Shown one piece after another: positions 1 to 9,757 of a DNA stretch of 64,000 nt. A program made the translations under genes and the position numbers. Position 1 is the stretch's first letter. Each line of letters starts with the position of its first letter. The notes below the pieces were generated by a model, which was given only the letters and a program-made list of their open reading frames with translations, searched no databases and was not told the origin of the DNA. Origin of the DNA: Deferribacteraceae bacterium V6Fe1 (GTDB lineage Bacteria > Chrysiogenota > Deferribacteres > Deferribacterales > Deferrivibrionaceae). The stretch is taken from NCBI GenBank assembly GCA_022813675.1, contig CP063375.1:248001-312000 (forward strand), given 5' to 3'.

Positions 1-349
1 TTTTAAAATAGACTGTACCTAACATGTACTTGGCTCTTACGTTATCTTCAGCCAATTCTATCGCCTTAGTCAGATATTGTATCGCCTCGGAAAACTTCAT
101 CAGCCTTGCACATACAAGCCCAAGTCTATAATAATATTTGGCACTTTTTGGATTAAGGGAAACTGCATTTTTAAAATGCTTTTCCGACTCTCTGAGTCTG
201 CCTGAGTCATACAAAGAAAGACCAAGATAGTAATGGGCTAAGCCATCACTATCTTTATTGTCTTGTATATACCCACTAAGCATCTCAATAGCGCCGGAAT
301 AGTTTCCTAAATTATACATTCTCAAAGCTTCCTGTAATTTATTATCCAT
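1..349 (-). CDS. TPR-repeat protein, 3' end cut by window edge
   Basis: The start codon is ATG at 349-347 and about 116 residues are visible before the window edge. The protein has no signal peptide. It shows consecutive tetratricopeptide helices with typical spacing, for example ALRMYNLGNYSGAIEML, then HYYLGLSLYDSGRLRESEKHF, then KYYYRLGLVCARLMKFSEA. TPR arrays mediate protein-protein contacts, so this is probably a scaffold or assembly factor; the exact role is unknown. The start overlaps the last 8 bases of nuoG (the ATG lies in AATGGATAA, which contains the nuoG stop), so the two are translationally coupled. A role linked to complex I assembly or to the next genes is inference only. nuoH and the other membrane subunits are not visible between nuoG and this gene. 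Confidence 0.85.
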   Translation of the reverse strand, partial: MDNKLQEALRMYNLGNYSGAIEMLSGYIQDNKDSDGLAHYYLGLSLYDSGRLRESEKHFKNAVSLNPKSAKYYYRLGLVCARLMKFSEAIQYLTKAIELAEDNVRAKYMLGTVYFK

Positions 350-2636
350 TATGTTTAACTAAATCTACCTTCAAGTACTTCCCTTTATGGAACAGCTCTG
401 CTGTTTCCTTAAAATCATTAGGTAAAGAAACAACTCCATCCGGCATCCCTTTAACTACAGTAACTCTAAACTTTCTCGTGGTATCTTCAAACTTCAATAT
501 TATATAGTCCCCATCGGTTACATTAAGTTTAGAGGCATCTGCCGCATTCATCTCAACTGCCGGCTCGGCATACACTTTGCTCAGATCTTTAGATCTTCTC
601 GTAAATGAACCTGAATGAAGTCTGAGGGAGCCAGGGAAAACTTTATATTTTCCTTTACCTTTTGGCGAAACCTTCTTAAGAGCAAATTCTCCGTCTAACA
701 CAAATGGATATTTGACTGTTCCACCATTAAAATCAACATCACTGTACAGTGATACCTCTTTTCTTATTAAACTTTGAACCGCATCAACATCCTTAGGAAG
801 ATTTACACCCAACTTCGCGGATAGTAATGCTAAAAACTCAAGATCAGATATAAGACCGTTGTCCACAGCCTTATTTAAACTCTGAACTCTACCCTCAAAG
901 TTAGTAAACGTGCCGTTCTTTTCTGCAAAAAGTGAAACAGGAATATATACTTCGGACAATTCTGCAACTTCACTCATAAACGGATCTGCAACTGCCAAAA
1001 AGTCAAGCTTGCCTAAAATATCGCCAAGGTCACTATACTCAGGGTGTAATAGAGGATTTTCACCTAAGATTACAAGTGCCCTTAAGCTACCATCTTCCAA
1101 CACCTTTCGAAAATCAGCCTGTGCTTCTGTTTTTACATAACCCGGTTTATAATAAGGGGTACAACCCATATCTATAATACCTTGAGAGTTGTTTTTAACT
1201 TTGCAAGGTACTGTAATTACATTGCTAACCAGCGATTTTATCTCATTAACATAATATAAATCGAGTTCATCGTATGGATTATAGATTAAAACTGGTTTTT
1301 TGGCACTTTTAAAACTTTCTGCCAAATCTTTAAATTCTCCATCACCTTTAAGGCCATTTACAAAATTTTCTACCTTTTCATATACCTCTGACGGCTTGCC
1401 TGTAAAGAAGTTGGTTGCTACTCTCTTAAGAGAGGTTACTTTAGGATAGAATACACTCAATGTCGTTTCTTCTTTTCTGCCCATTCTTCTTACGGCATAA
1501 CCAAGCACCGGATTTGACTCGGTTACATCTATGTTTAGCACTACCAGATTGTCAGAGTTTTCCACATCCTCATATGTGCCTTCAGGCAAAGCATTAACTG
1601 TTTCAAATGAGAAAACATTATTACTTCCGATTACTTCTCTGGCAAATTTTTGAGCAAGAAATGCTTCTTCGTTGGTTACTCTTGGAGAGACCAATACCCC
1701 AATCGAATCAGCACCATACTTACCTTTTATTTCACCTATTTTAGCGGCAACATATTCTATTGCCTCTTCTATGCTGCTTTCTGAAAATTCCCCCGATTTT
1801 TTAATCTTTGGAGTCTTCTCCCTTTCAGGCGAGTTAATAAGCTCATACCCGAATCTCCCTTTTGCACATAAAAAGCCATGGTTTACGCCTAAATCAGGAT
1901 CTTCGGAGATTTTATAAACTTCATTATCTTCATGCTCAACTATAATTGAACATCCGCATGAACAAAAACCGCAAACAGACTCTGTCTTTTCAAGATTCCA
2001 AGGTCTGTTTTTAAACAAATATACCCTGTTATTCAATGAACCGACAGGACAAACGCTCATACATTGACCGCAGTATTCACAATTCCACGGTTGGTCAAAT
2101 GAGGTCCCAATGTATGTTTCCGTACCTCTGTTTATAAAGCTTATTGCCTGAATATTAACAACTTCGTCACAAATCCTTACACATTTTCCACACAATACAC
2201 ATCTATCAATATCTCTTTCAATAAATGGGTTTGTGTGGTCAAATGGCGTATCGTTTGGTTTCGGGTCAAACCTTACATTCGTAAGGCCAACCTCAAATGT
2301 AAGATCCTGAAGCATACAGTCCCCACCCTTGTCACAAACAGGACAGTCTAACGGGTGGTTGATAAGGAGAAGCTCTATAACCGTTCTTCTCAATTTTTGT
2401 AGTTTTTCGTTCTGTGTAACTATTTCCATTTTATCAGTTACAGGTGTGGTACAGGCAGTCATAAGCTTAGGGTTTCCAACAACCTCGACCAAACAAACAC
2501 GGCAGGCTCCAAACGGATTTAATGTCTTATGATGACATAATACCGGAATATGGACACCAGCTTTTTCCGCAGCTTGTAAAATCGTGCTATTTGGCTCTAC
2601 CTGTACTTCTCTGCCGTCTATTTTAACGGTAACCAT
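342..2636 (-). CDS. nuoG: NADH-quinone oxidoreductase subunit G
   Basis: Iron-sulfur and molybdopterin-fold subunit of the peripheral arm of complex I, carrying electrons from NuoF toward NuoB. From the N-terminus it shows a plant-type [2Fe-2S] domain (CRVCLVEV near residue 46), the His-Cys segment HPLDCPVCDKGGDC (about 94-107), two [4Fe-4S] motifs (CVLCGKCVRICDE and CEYCGQCMSVCP, about 146-200) and an additional cluster motif CGFCSCGCS that opens the molybdopterin-oxidoreductase-like domain. At 764 aa it is shorter than E. coli NuoG (about 900 aa), but the C-terminal molybdopterin-dinucleotide-like beta domain is recognisable. It follows nuoF by 17 bases and overlaps the TPR gene at its 3' end. 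Confidence 0.95.
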   Translation of the reverse strand: MVTVKIDGREVQVEPNSTILQAAEKAGVHIPVLCHHKTLNPFGACRVCLVEVVGNPKLMTACTTPVTDKMEIVTQNEKLQKLRRTVIELLLINHPLDCPVCDKGGDCMLQDLTFEVGLTNVRFDPKPNDTPFDHTNPFIERDIDRCVLCGKCVRICDEVVNIQAISFINRGTETYIGTSFDQPWNCEYCGQCMSVCPVGSLNNRVYLFKNRPWNLEKTESVCGFCSCGCSIIVEHEDNEVYKISEDPDLGVNHGFLCAKGRFGYELINSPEREKTPKIKKSGEFSESSIEEAIEYVAAKIGEIKGKYGADSIGVLVSPRVTNEEAFLAQKFAREVIGSNNVFSFETVNALPEGTYEDVENSDNLVVLNIDVTESNPVLGYAVRRMGRKEETTLSVFYPKVTSLKRVATNFFTGKPSEVYEKVENFVNGLKGDGEFKDLAESFKSAKKPVLIYNPYDELDLYYVNEIKSLVSNVITVPCKVKNNSQGIIDMGCTPYYKPGYVKTEAQADFRKVLEDGSLRALVILGENPLLHPEYSDLGDILGKLDFLAVADPFMSEVAELSEVYIPVSLFAEKNGTFTNFEGRVQSLNKAVDNGLISDLEFLALLSAKLGVNLPKDVDAVQSLIRKEVSLYSDVDFNGGTVKYPFVLDGEFALKKVSPKGKGKYKVFPGSLRLHSGSFTRRSKDLSKVYAEPAVEMNAADASKLNVTDGDYIILKFEDTTRKFRVTVVKGMPDGVVSLPNDFKETAELFHKGKYLKVDLVKHNG

Positions 2637-2653
2637 ACGCTCACCCTCTTTTC

Positions 2654-4444
2654 TTAATCTATTGCGTTAAAAGGACAGTTTACAATACATTCACGACATT
2701 TAACACACTTGCTCTTGTCAATGTATGCCACCTTTCCTTTTTCCCAGGTAATTGCATTTACCGGACACACCTTAAAACAGATACCACATTTTTTACATGC
2801 GTCTTCTTGTACCTCAAACTTTACTAATTCGGTACATTCTCTACCCGGGCACCTTTTTTCTTTAATATGAGCCTCATATTCATGCCTGAAATATCTGATT
2901 GTCGTAAGAACAGGGTTAGGTGCAGTCTGTCCCAAACCACATAAAGAAGAGACTTTGATATCTTGAGCCAAACTTTCCAGAAGCTCTATATCACCTTCTC
3001 TACCCTGACCTTTTGTAATCCTTGCAAGTATATCAAGCATTGTTTTTGTCCCTATTCTACACGGAATACATTTACCGCATGACTCACGCTGAGTAAATGT
3101 TAAAAAGAAGTGTGCCACGTTAACCATGCAGTTTGTTTCATCCATTACAACAACACCACCGGAACCCATCATTGCACCGGCAGCAATAAGAGAGTCATAG
3201 TCAATTGGTGTGTCTAGCAAGCTCTCAGGCAAACAACCACCTGAAGGACCACCAAGCTGAACAGCCTTGAACTTTCTCTTTTTTGGGATACCTCCACCGA
3301 CTTCAAAGATAAGCTGGCGAACAGTAATACCCATTGGGACTTCTATAAGGCCTGTACTTTTAACTTTACCACTTAGGGCAAAGATTTTTGTACCTTTAGA
3401 TTTTTCAGTACCGATTGAGGCATACCAGTCCGCACCATTTAAGATAATCATCGGTAAGTTTGCAAAAGTTTCAACGTTGTTTACGTTTGAAGGCTTACCC
3501 CATAACCCTTTTACAGCTGGGAATGGTGGCCTTGAACGAGGCATCCCTCTTTCCCCTTCAATAGAAGCCATAAGAGCAGTTTCTTCTCCACAAACAAACG
3601 CTCCGGCACCTTCTTTCAAGTGAAGATGAAACTCAAAGTCCGTACCTAATATATTTTTACCTAAGAAGCCTCTTTCTTCAGCTACTTTCAAGGCTCTTTT
3701 TACTCTTTGAATTGCAAGTGGATACTCCGCTCTACAATATATATAACCCTCTTTACAGCCAATAGCATAAGCTGCAATAAGCATCCCCTCAATTACATCA
3801 TGAGGATTACCCTCAATAATACTTCTATCCATAAATGCGCCAGGGTCACCTTCATCTGCATTACAGATGAGATATTTTAAATCCCCGGGAGAATTTCTAC
3901 AAAAAGTCCACTTAAGCCCGGTAGGGAAACCGCCGCCCCCTCTACCTCTAAGTCCGGATTTTTTAACCTCTTCAATCACCTGCTCAGGGGTCATCTCTTT
4001 TAATACTTTTTTAATAGCTTCATAACCACCATGCGCAATATAGTCATCTATACTATCGGGATCAACTTTGCCACAGTCTTTCAAAACATACCTTTTTTGA
4101 TGCTCATAGAATTCATAATAATCCTTTTTTGCAGCCCATTTAGCTACAACCTCTCCACCGACGACATGCTCTTGCACAATGGTCGGTACCATTTCCGCCG
4201 TAACATGCTCATACGTTACAGGCTCTTTGCCCGGGATATAAATATCTACAAGAACGTCTCTAGCACAAAGACCTCTACAACCTGTAGCCTTGACTTTACA
4301 ATTTCTTTCCTTCACTTCAGCAGGAAGCCCCGCATCTTCAAACGCTTTTCTGAAAGCTTCCATTACTTCAGTACCTCCGGAAGCAACTCCGGCCGTACCC
4401 ATACAAACGTGTACTTCGTAATTATCTACTATATGTTCACCCAT
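2654..4444 (-). CDS. nuoF: NADH-quinone oxidoreductase subunit F, extended form
   Basis: FMN- and NADH-binding subunit of complex I. At 596 aa it is much longer than E. coli NuoF (about 445 aa). The extra length has two parts: an N-terminal thioredoxin-like [2Fe-2S] domain (CMGTAG near residue 14, CRGLCARD near 55) and a C-terminal ferredoxin domain with two [4Fe-4S] motifs ([12 protein letters not shown] and [11 protein letters not shown]-like). The core contains the glycine-rich NADH/FMN loop [13 protein letters not shown] and the N3-cluster motif [12 protein letters not shown]. This architecture is typical of hydrogenase- or bifurcation-type NuoF/HydB/HoxF proteins, but the flanking nuoE, nuoG and nuoD-A genes argue for a complex I role here. 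The start is the ATG at 4444, 9 bases after the nuoE stop. Confidence 0.93.
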   Translation of the reverse strand: MGEHIVDNYEVHVCMGTAGVASGGTEVMEAFRKAFEDAGLPAEVKERNCKVKATGCRGLCARDVLVDIYIPGKEPVTYEHVTAEMVPTIVQEHVVGGEVVAKWAAKKDYYEFYEHQKRYVLKDCGKVDPDSIDDYIAHGGYEAIKKVLKEMTPEQVIEEVKKSGLRGRGGGGFPTGLKWTFCRNSPGDLKYLICNADEGDPGAFMDRSIIEGNPHDVIEGMLIAAYAIGCKEGYIYCRAEYPLAIQRVKRALKVAEERGFLGKNILGTDFEFHLHLKEGAGAFVCGEETALMASIEGERGMPRSRPPFPAVKGLWGKPSNVNNVETFANLPMIILNGADWYASIGTEKSKGTKIFALSGKVKSTGLIEVPMGITVRQLIFEVGGGIPKKRKFKAVQLGGPSGGCLPESLLDTPIDYDSLIAAGAMMGSGGVVVMDETNCMVNVAHFFLTFTQRESCGKCIPCRIGTKTMLDILARITKGQGREGDIELLESLAQDIKVSSLCGLGQTAPNPVLTTIRYFRHEYEAHIKEKRCPGRECTELVKFEVQEDACKKCGICFKVCPVNAITWEKGKVAYIDKSKCVKCRECIVNCPFNAID

Positions 4445-4453
4445 GTTTTACCC

Positions 4454-4972
4454 CTACTCTTCTTTATTAGCATATTCTCTGAAAATCGCCCTTGCGTTTT
4501 CAGGGGTCAAGTTGCCATAGGTTTTGTCATTTATCATAATAACTGGAGCCATACCACATGCACCTATACAGGAAACCTCTTCCAAGGTAAACTTCAGGTC
4601 GCCTGATGTCTCTCCGTTACTTATTCCAAATTCTTCCTTAACTACTTCAGATATCCTTCCTGAACCTTTTACGTGACAAGCAGTCCCTCTACAAACCCTG
4701 ATAACATACTTCCCTCTTGGTGTTGTATAAAACTGGGCATAAAAGGTTAAGACGCCATATAATTGATGAGGAGAAACATTCAAATTTTCACCTATCCTCT
4801 CAATCATCTCTTTTGAAAGATAGCCGTAATGTTCCTGTACCTGCTGTAAAACCGGGATAATAGCACCTTTTTTGCCGATATATTTGGCACATACATCATC
4901 GACACCGGCTAAATCTATCTCTTGAACTAATTCCTCTTGGTTTTCTTGAGTCTCTAATGTTTTTTCAGACAT
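4454..4972 (-). CDS. nuoE: NADH-quinone oxidoreductase subunit E
   Basis: Thioredoxin-fold [2Fe-2S] subunit that partners NuoF in the NADH dehydrogenase module. The N-terminus is helical (PVLQQVQEHYGYLSKEMIERI, family-typical), followed by the four cluster cysteines in CRGTAC (CxxxxC) and CIGAC (CxxxC). The length of 172 aa is normal. The first roughly 20 residues are acidic and Gln-rich and are not conserved in the family, so the true start could be slightly downstream. It sits 7 bases after nuoD and 9 bases before nuoF. Confidence 0.95.
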   Translation of the reverse strand: MSEKTLETQENQEELVQEIDLAGVDDVCAKYIGKKGAIIPVLQQVQEHYGYLSKEMIERIGENLNVSPHQLYGVLTFYAQFYTTPRGKYVIRVCRGTACHVKGSGRISEVVKEEFGISNGETSGDLKFTLEEVSCIGACGMAPVIMINDKTYGNLTPENARAIFREYANKEE

Positions 4973-4979
4973 ATTGCAC

Positions 4980-6173
4980 CTACCTATCTATTTCACCAAG
5001 AACGATATCAACACTACCGATTATACCGACCAGGTCAGCAACCATAGCACCCTTAGCCATCTTATTAACAGCACCAAGGTTTACAAACGAAGGTGCTCTA
5101 ATCTTTAATCTGTATGGTTTCTCTTCGCCATTACTTACTATATAATAACCAAGCTCCCCTTTAGGGGCTTCCACACATGCATAAGTCTCACCTTTAGGAG
5201 TCTTAAAACCTTTTGATATAAGATAAAATCTCCTAATTAGTGCTTCCATCCTTTCGTACACTTCCTCATGAGAAGGCATAGAAACTCTCGGGTCATCTGT
5301 CATAACAGGACCTTCAGGGATCTGCTCTAAAGCCTGCTTCAAAATCCTGTTAGCCTGTCTCATCTCCTCAACCCTTACCTGGTATCTTGCGTAAATATCA
5401 CCTTCTTGCCTAACAGGGACATCAAACTCAAATCTATCATATATTCCGTATGGCTCGTCACGTCTGAGATCAAAGTCAACACCTGAGCCTCTCATTATAG
5501 GACCGCTAACACCGTAGCTTAAGGCATCTTCTTTAGAAAGGTAACCAATCCCCTTTGTCCTCATAAGCCAAATTCTGTTTTTAGTCAGAAGCCTTTCATA
5601 AGTGTCTATCCTTTCATCAAATATAGAAACAAATTCAGCCAATTTTTCCATAAAAAGAGGTGGCACATCCTCTCTGATACCTCCAATTCTAATCCATGAG
5701 CTTGTCATCCTTTGACCTGTTGCTATTTCAAACATATCAAGGATAAGCTCTCTTTCTCTGAAGGCATACAAAAATACAGTCATTGCACCTATATCAAGAG
5801 CGTGTGTAGCAATCCATACAAGGTGACTTGCTGCCCTTGCAAGCTCTGCAAATATAACTCTTAAATATTCAGCTCTTTCCGGTATCTTTACACCAAAAAA
5901 TTTCTCTACAGCCAAACAGTAACCTAAGTTATTTGACAGAGGAGAAAGGTAGTCAAGCCTGTCAGTTAAAGGTATAAATTGATGGTAAGTTCTATTTTCA
6001 GCTAACTTTTCCACACCTCTATGAAGGAAACCTATATCAGGTCTCACATCCACGATTGTCTCACCGTCAAGATCAACAACAAGCCTCAAAACACCATGCG
6101 TACTTGGGTGCTGAGGTCCCATATTGACCGTTATTATTTCGCTCAAATTATCCTTTACGCTTATATTTTCCAT
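4980..6173 (-). CDS. nuoD: NADH-quinone oxidoreductase subunit D (49 kDa)
   Basis: Catalytic-core subunit of complex I that forms the quinone-binding cavity with NuoB; it is related to the large subunit of NiFe hydrogenases but lacks the metal-binding cysteines. It contains the hallmark N-terminal NMGPQHPSTHGVLRL and DIGFLHRGVEKLAE, then YLSPLSNNLGY, RGSGVDFDLRRDEPYG and the C-terminal RIRAPSFVNL and GSVDIVLGEIDR. The length of 397 aa matches stand-alone NuoD, so it is not a NuoCD fusion. It lies between nuoC and nuoE with gaps of 16 and 7 bases. Confidence 0.97.
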   Translation of the reverse strand: MENISVKDNLSEIITVNMGPQHPSTHGVLRLVVDLDGETIVDVRPDIGFLHRGVEKLAENRTYHQFIPLTDRLDYLSPLSNNLGYCLAVEKFFGVKIPERAEYLRVIFAELARAASHLVWIATHALDIGAMTVFLYAFRERELILDMFEIATGQRMTSSWIRIGGIREDVPPLFMEKLAEFVSIFDERIDTYERLLTKNRIWLMRTKGIGYLSKEDALSYGVSGPIMRGSGVDFDLRRDEPYGIYDRFEFDVPVRQEGDIYARYQVRVEEMRQANRILKQALEQIPEGPVMTDDPRVSMPSHEEVYERMEALIRRFYLISKGFKTPKGETYACVEAPKGELGYYIVSNGEEKPYRLKIRAPSFVNLGAVNKMAKGAMVADLVGIIGSVDIVLGEIDR

Positions 6174-6189
6174 AATCTATCCCCAAACC

Positions 6190-6687
6190 TTATTTTGTAA
6201 ATTTAATACCAAGGTTTTGTTCATCCGCCGAATTAAACCACTTTCTATCCTTTAAACCATAATCTTTTCTCAGCGGATGTCCCTCAAAGAAATCAGGCAT
6301 AAGGATTCTTCTCAAATCAGGATGACCTTTAAAAGTAACTCCTACCAGGTCATACTGTTCCCTTTCAAGGAAATCTGCTGATTTCCATATATCCGTTACT
6401 GTCTCATACTCAGGCTCAACCAAAGCAATCTTTACAAAAACTCTCAACCTTGAATCTACATTAAGTAAATTATATGAAAGCTCAAATTTTTCTTTCTTTT
6501 TTGGCCAATGAATGGCAACGATGTCTGCAAGATATTTAAACCCAAAATCATTACTCAGGCTCCTTAAAACATCTTTACCTATCTCAGCCGGCACATTTAT
6601 AAAGTTACAACCATACTGGCTGTAGCCACTTACTTTGCCATCATACTTTGCTGACAATTCTTTCAACAAACCTTCAAATCCCATCAT
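6190..6687 (-). CDS. nuoC: NADH-quinone oxidoreductase subunit C (30 kDa)
   Basis: Peripheral-arm subunit of complex I that bridges NuoB and NuoD. The family signature EREQYDLVGVTFKGHPDLRRI, followed by LMPDFFEGHPLRKDYGL, is present near the C-terminus. The open frame reaches a GTG at 6696 that overlaps the nuoB stop, but the sequence AGGTG lies just upstream of the ATG-ATG at 6687, so the start is placed there (165 aa). It is expected to be co-translated with nuoB and nuoD. Confidence 0.93.
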   Translation of the reverse strand: MMGFEGLLKELSAKYDGKVSGYSQYGCNFINVPAEIGKDVLRSLSNDFGFKYLADIVAIHWPKKKEKFELSYNLLNVDSRLRVFVKIALVEPEYETVTDIWKSADFLEREQYDLVGVTFKGHPDLRRILMPDFFEGHPLRKDYGLKDRKWFNSADEQNLGIKFTK

Positions 6688-6692
6688 ACACC

Positions 6693-7169
6693 TCACTTTC
6701 TCAAGACCTTGTTGCCTTTAATTTTCTCCTGCAATGCAACAATCGCATCAAGTAGCGCCTCTGGCCTTGGAGGACAACCTGGGATATAAAAGTCAACAGG
6801 AACGATCTCATCTACCCCTTGGACTGTTGCGTAGGTATCAAATATACCACCACTGGTAGCACAGCTCCCCATCGCTATAACCCACTTTGGCTCAGGCATC
6901 TGATCATATACCTTTCTTACAACTGGTGCCATCTTTCTGGTTACAGTACCGGCAACAATCATTAGGTCAGCTTGTCTTGGGGTTGCTCTAAATATTACAC
7001 CAAGTCTGTCAAGGTCGTATTTCGAAGCACCGACAGCCATCATCTCGATAGCACAGCAAGCAAGACCAAAAGTCACCGGCCAAAGGGAAGACCTTCTAGC
7101 CCAGTTTATAACACCGTCAACAGTAGCAGTAATAATGTTATCTGAAAACTTATGCTCCATTAAGCCCAT
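6693..7169 (-). CDS. nuoB: NADH-quinone oxidoreductase subunit B
   Basis: Carries the terminal [4Fe-4S] cluster N2, which reduces quinone. The ligands are visible as the adjacent cysteines in [11 protein letters not shown], then GSCATSGG and [12 protein letters not shown]. The frame can be extended upstream, but AAGGAG lies 7 bases before the ATG at 7169, giving 158 aa (MGLMEHKF...). That start overlaps the last 10 bases of nuoA. A further ATG at 7160 overlaps the nuoA stop and is a less well-spaced alternative. Confidence 0.95.
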   Translation of the reverse strand: MGLMEHKFSDNIITATVDGVINWARRSSLWPVTFGLACCAIEMMAVGASKYDLDRLGVIFRATPRQADLMIVAGTVTRKMAPVVRKVYDQMPEPKWVIAMGSCATSGGIFDTYATVQGVDEIVPVDFYIPGCPPRPEALLDAIVALQEKIKGNKVLRK

Positions 7170-7513
7170 TCTAACGCTCCTTTCTTCCAAGCATAGAAGT
7201 AACCAAATACTAAAATTACGATAAACAAAATCATTTCAATCAGACCAAATATCCCTAACATATTAAATGCTACCGCCCAAGGGAAAAGAAAAACTGTCTC
7301 CACATCAAAAATAACAAAAAGCATAGCAATTACATAGAACCTTACATTGTAACGCTTTCTTGCGTCACTAAATTCCGGCATACCACATTCATAAACACTG
7401 TACTTAACCTTTTCAGGTTTCCTAGGTCTTATCAAAAAACCTACACTTACACTGATAATACCTATCAGTGCAGAAATTACTAACATTAACGCTATTGGAA
7501 GATATCCGCTCAT
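7160..7513 (-). CDS. nuoA: NADH-quinone oxidoreductase subunit A
   Basis: Small membrane subunit of complex I with three transmembrane helices (about residues 3-26, 60-82, 88-110). The loop between helices 1 and 2 carries the conserved [12 protein letters not shown] segment, and [12 protein letters not shown] follows. At 117 aa it has standard length. It is the first gene of the nuo operon, with an AGAGGTG ribosome binding site and a consensus promoter upstream. Confidence 0.95.
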   Translation of the reverse strand: MSGYLPIALMLVISALIGIISVSVGFLIRPRKPEKVKYSVYECGMPEFSDARKRYNVRFYVIAMLFVIFDVETVFLFPWAVAFNMLGIFGLIEMILFIVILVFGYFYAWKKGALEWA

Positions 7514-7531
7514 ATTCTCACCTCTGTATTT

Positions 7532-7546
7532 TGTATACAGTATGCA
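7532..7546. promoter_or_regulatory. Near-perfect 15-bp palindrome, candidate operator at the nuo promoter
   Basis: The sequence TGTATACAGTATGCA reads almost the same on both strands (one mismatched pair around a central base). It lies directly downstream of the -10 box, over the predicted transcription start of nuoA, where a bound dimer would block initiation. No regulator is identified in the window; the assignment is inference from symmetry and position. Confidence 0.4.
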
Positions 7547-7576
7547 TTATGTATCATAGACATTAATAAGTGTCAA
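7546..7576 (-). promoter_or_regulatory. Sigma-70-type promoter of the nuo operon
   Basis: Reading the minus strand, a perfect TTGACA (7576-7571) is followed after exactly 17 bases by TACATA (7553-7548), with CATAAT two bases further on as an alternative -10. The predicted start of transcription is near 7541, about 28 bases before the nuoA ATG. Confidence 0.7.
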
Positions 7577-7661
7577 CAAGAAACATCGTTTTATGACAAG
7601 GGATATGGTTGAATAATCCCTCTTTTTTTACTATAGATTCTATTTAAAAAATCAATAACAG

Positions 7662-8582
7662 TTACATCTTTTGTCTGAGGTATTTGATAAGTTTGCCCAT
7701 ATCCTCAGGGACTTCTATTTCAAATTCCCTTAATTTGTTATCAAAAGGGCATATAAATCTCAAATAGTACGAATGGAGAGCCTGTCTTTTTATTGGATAA
7801 CCCAAAGATATTTTATTTCCGTAAAGCTCATCTCCGATAATTGGAAAGCCTAAAGATGACATATGAACCCTAATCTGATGTGTCCTTCCCGTATAAATTT
7901 TTACATCCGCTAAAAATTCATTTTTAAACCTATCCAAAATAAAAACATCTGTTTTAGCAAACTTCCCATCTTCACAAACACACATCTTTTTTCTATTAAC
8001 CTTATGACGACCGATATTGTTTTCAATTTTGTAAGTGTTCTCTTTGGGCTTTCCCCAGGAGATACATTTATATTTTTTTTCAATGTCACGATTTTTAAAT
8101 AAATCTGCGAATTTCTCTTTAGCAGTATAATTCTTCGTTATTATCATAAGTCCAGAAGTGTCTTTATCCAGCCTGTGTACTATACCGGGCCTGAAGTCCC
8201 CTTCATTCACTTCAAACGAAAATTTATATAAAAGGCCGTTTACAAGAGTGTTATCAAAATTACCCGGAGCAGGATGGACAACCACATTTGCAGGTTTGTT
8301 TATAACAATATATTCATCATGCTCATAAACTATCTCAAAATCAATTTCTTTTGGCTCAAGATTGGGTTTTTCCTCTTCGGGTATCAAAACATTTATTGAG
8401 TCACCGGCAATTATTTTTACGGAGGACTTTTCTATTATTTTGTCGTTTATTTTTATTAATCCCAATTCTATAAGTTTCTGACAAAAACTTCTTGTTTTTG
8501 ATAACTGTTCGCTCAAAAAAATATCAACTCTTTTACAGCCTGCCTCGGCTATAAAAGTATATTCCTCAACAATTTTATGCAT
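7662..8582 (-). CDS. RluA/RluD-family 23S rRNA pseudouridine synthase
   Basis: Isomerises uridines in ribosomal RNA. An S4-like RNA-binding domain occupies about residues 10-75 and includes the SKTRSFCQKLIELGLIKIN type of motif. It is followed by the RluA catalytic domain with the signature GIVHRLDKDTSGLMI, whose Asp is the catalytic residue, and GRTHQIRVH. The open frame extends to 8630, but the extension overlaps the rsmB end, so the ATG at 8582 (MHKIVEEY, 307 aa) is preferred. It is the last gene of the rpsF-to-rluD run. The length and S4 domain fit RluD, but RluA, RluC and RluD targets cannot be told apart from sequence alone. Confidence 0.88.
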   Translation of the reverse strand: MHKIVEEYTFIAEAGCKRVDIFLSEQLSKTRSFCQKLIELGLIKINDKIIEKSSVKIIAGDSINVLIPEEEKPNLEPKEIDFEIVYEHDEYIVINKPANVVVHPAPGNFDNTLVNGLLYKFSFEVNEGDFRPGIVHRLDKDTSGLMIITKNYTAKEKFADLFKNRDIEKKYKCISWGKPKENTYKIENNIGRHKVNRKKMCVCEDGKFAKTDVFILDRFKNEFLADVKIYTGRTHQIRVHMSSLGFPIIGDELYGNKISLGYPIKRQALHSYYLRFICPFDNKLREFEIEVPEDMGKLIKYLRQKM

Positions 8583-8590
8583 TTTAATTA

Positions 8591-9757
8591 TCACACCTTT
8601 CTTAAAACAGCACCAAAAAAACCATCGCAACCCGTTTTATGTATTAAAGAGTAAAAGAATCCGTCCACAGTAAATGTTTCAGGCTCATCAATTTTAACTA
8701 ACTCAAAGCCACTATTTTCTTTAAGGAATCTCTCTACGACCCCCACCCCTTCTTCCTGCTCGAGAGAACAAACACTATAAATAATAATCCCTTTATTATT
8801 CAAAAGGTTGGATAATTTTGTGAGAAATTTATATTGATTAGCTGCATTCTTCTGCAGCACTTTTGGATTTCTAAAAAATTTAACCTCAGGATGGCGCCTT
8901 ATTGTGCCTAAAGATGAGCAAGGAGCATCAAGCAAAATCAGATCATACTTTTCAGTATGCTCATAATTGAGCACGTCTTCATTGAAAACCTTAACATTTT
9001 TACAACCAAACTTCTGAATATTTTCGTTAAGCTTTTCAACTCTTTTTTTATCTCTCTCAAAAGCATTGATAAGCGAATTACTGTGAAGTTTGCTTAAAAT
9101 GACAGTTTTTCCACCAGGAGCAGCACAGGCATCAAGTATTTTTAATGCATTAAAGTCTTTGCTCAATAACGGGATATATGCTGAAGCCTTGTCTATTGTC
9201 AACGAATTGTCCGGAACTTCAGAAAAATCATCATAAGGCAAAAACTTAAATTCATCCAAATCTAAGTAAAAATTTTTGGGCGGCTCATTATAAGCTTGAA
9301 GTACAGCTTCTAACTCTTCCTCGCCAAAATTTTTTCTAACTCTATTAACAATCCACTCTGGGAAATCTTCCAACACATTGTAATCTTTTAAAATAATATC
9401 TTTATCAGAGATAACTTTTCTTAAAACAGCATTTACAAATCCCCTTTGCTTAGGTTTAAGTAAGTTAAGCGTCTCATTCACCGCAGCATAATGGGGGATA
9501 TCATCCATAAAAAGAATTTGAACCGCACCTAATATTAGAGCTGCATACAACTCAACAGGTGTATCTTTTTTTAAATACTTTGAGATTGCTTTTTCAATGA
9601 ATAAAAGATGTCTAAATGTTTGGAAATAAATCTTTCTGTATATCTTGCGGTAAGTAACATCTTCAAAATAGTCTTCCGAAAGCTTGCCGCAATAGAAATC
9701 AATAAGGAGGCCATAAAGCCTCCTTCTGTTATTATCCACCGTAAGCCATTCTCTCAA
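8591..9757 (-). CDS. rsmB: 16S rRNA (cytosine-5)-methyltransferase
   Basis: Transfers a methyl group from SAM to C967 of 16S rRNA (E. coli numbering). The N-terminal NusB-like helical domain (about 1-130) contains the conserved HYAAVNETL and GFVNAVLRK. The Rossmann domain contains [12 protein letters not shown] (SAM-binding motif I), [17 protein letters not shown] (catalytic motif) and SVCSLEQEE. The start is uncertain: the frame opens with TTG at 9757 and has GTG at 9739, and both overlap the htpX 3' end (by 26 or 8 bases); no ATG lies near. Its position between htpX and an rluD-like gene suggests a shared transcript. Confidence 0.9.
   Translation of the reverse strand: MREWLTVDNNRRRLYGLLIDFYCGKLSEDYFEDVTYRKIYRKIYFQTFRHLLFIEKAISKYLKKDTPVELYAALILGAVQILFMDDIPHYAAVNETLNLLKPKQRGFVNAVLRKVISDKDIILKDYNVLEDFPEWIVNRVRKNFGEEELEAVLQAYNEPPKNFYLDLDEFKFLPYDDFSEVPDNSLTIDKASAYIPLLSKDFNALKILDACAAPGGKTVILSKLHSNSLINAFERDKKRVEKLNENIQKFGCKNVKVFNEDVLNYEHTEKYDLILLDAPCSSLGTIRRHPEVKFFRNPKVLQKNAANQYKFLTKLSNLLNNKGIIIYSVCSLEQEEGVGVVERFLKENSGFELVKIDEPETFTVDGFFYSLIHKTGCDGFFGAVLRKV

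Noticed and set aside
4031-4606. Long plus-strand open frame (191 aa) opposite nuoE/nuoF
   Set aside because: It is antisense to two certain genes, has no Shine-Dalgarno or family motif, and its composition mirrors the opposite coding strand.
6688-6696. GTG at 6696 as nuoC start
   Set aside because: The ribosome binding sequence AGGTG fits the ATG at 6687 better, and the extra residues are not conserved.
7590-7625. AGGGAT/ATCCCT hairpin after the rluD-like gene
   Set aside because: The stem is only 6 bp and there is no T tract on the minus strand, so terminator function is not supported.
9690-9712. ATG with strong AGGAGG inside the rsmB 5' end
   Set aside because: The ATG after AGGAGG is out of frame with rsmB, and the frame it opens is not coding-like; RsmB homology is continuous upstream.
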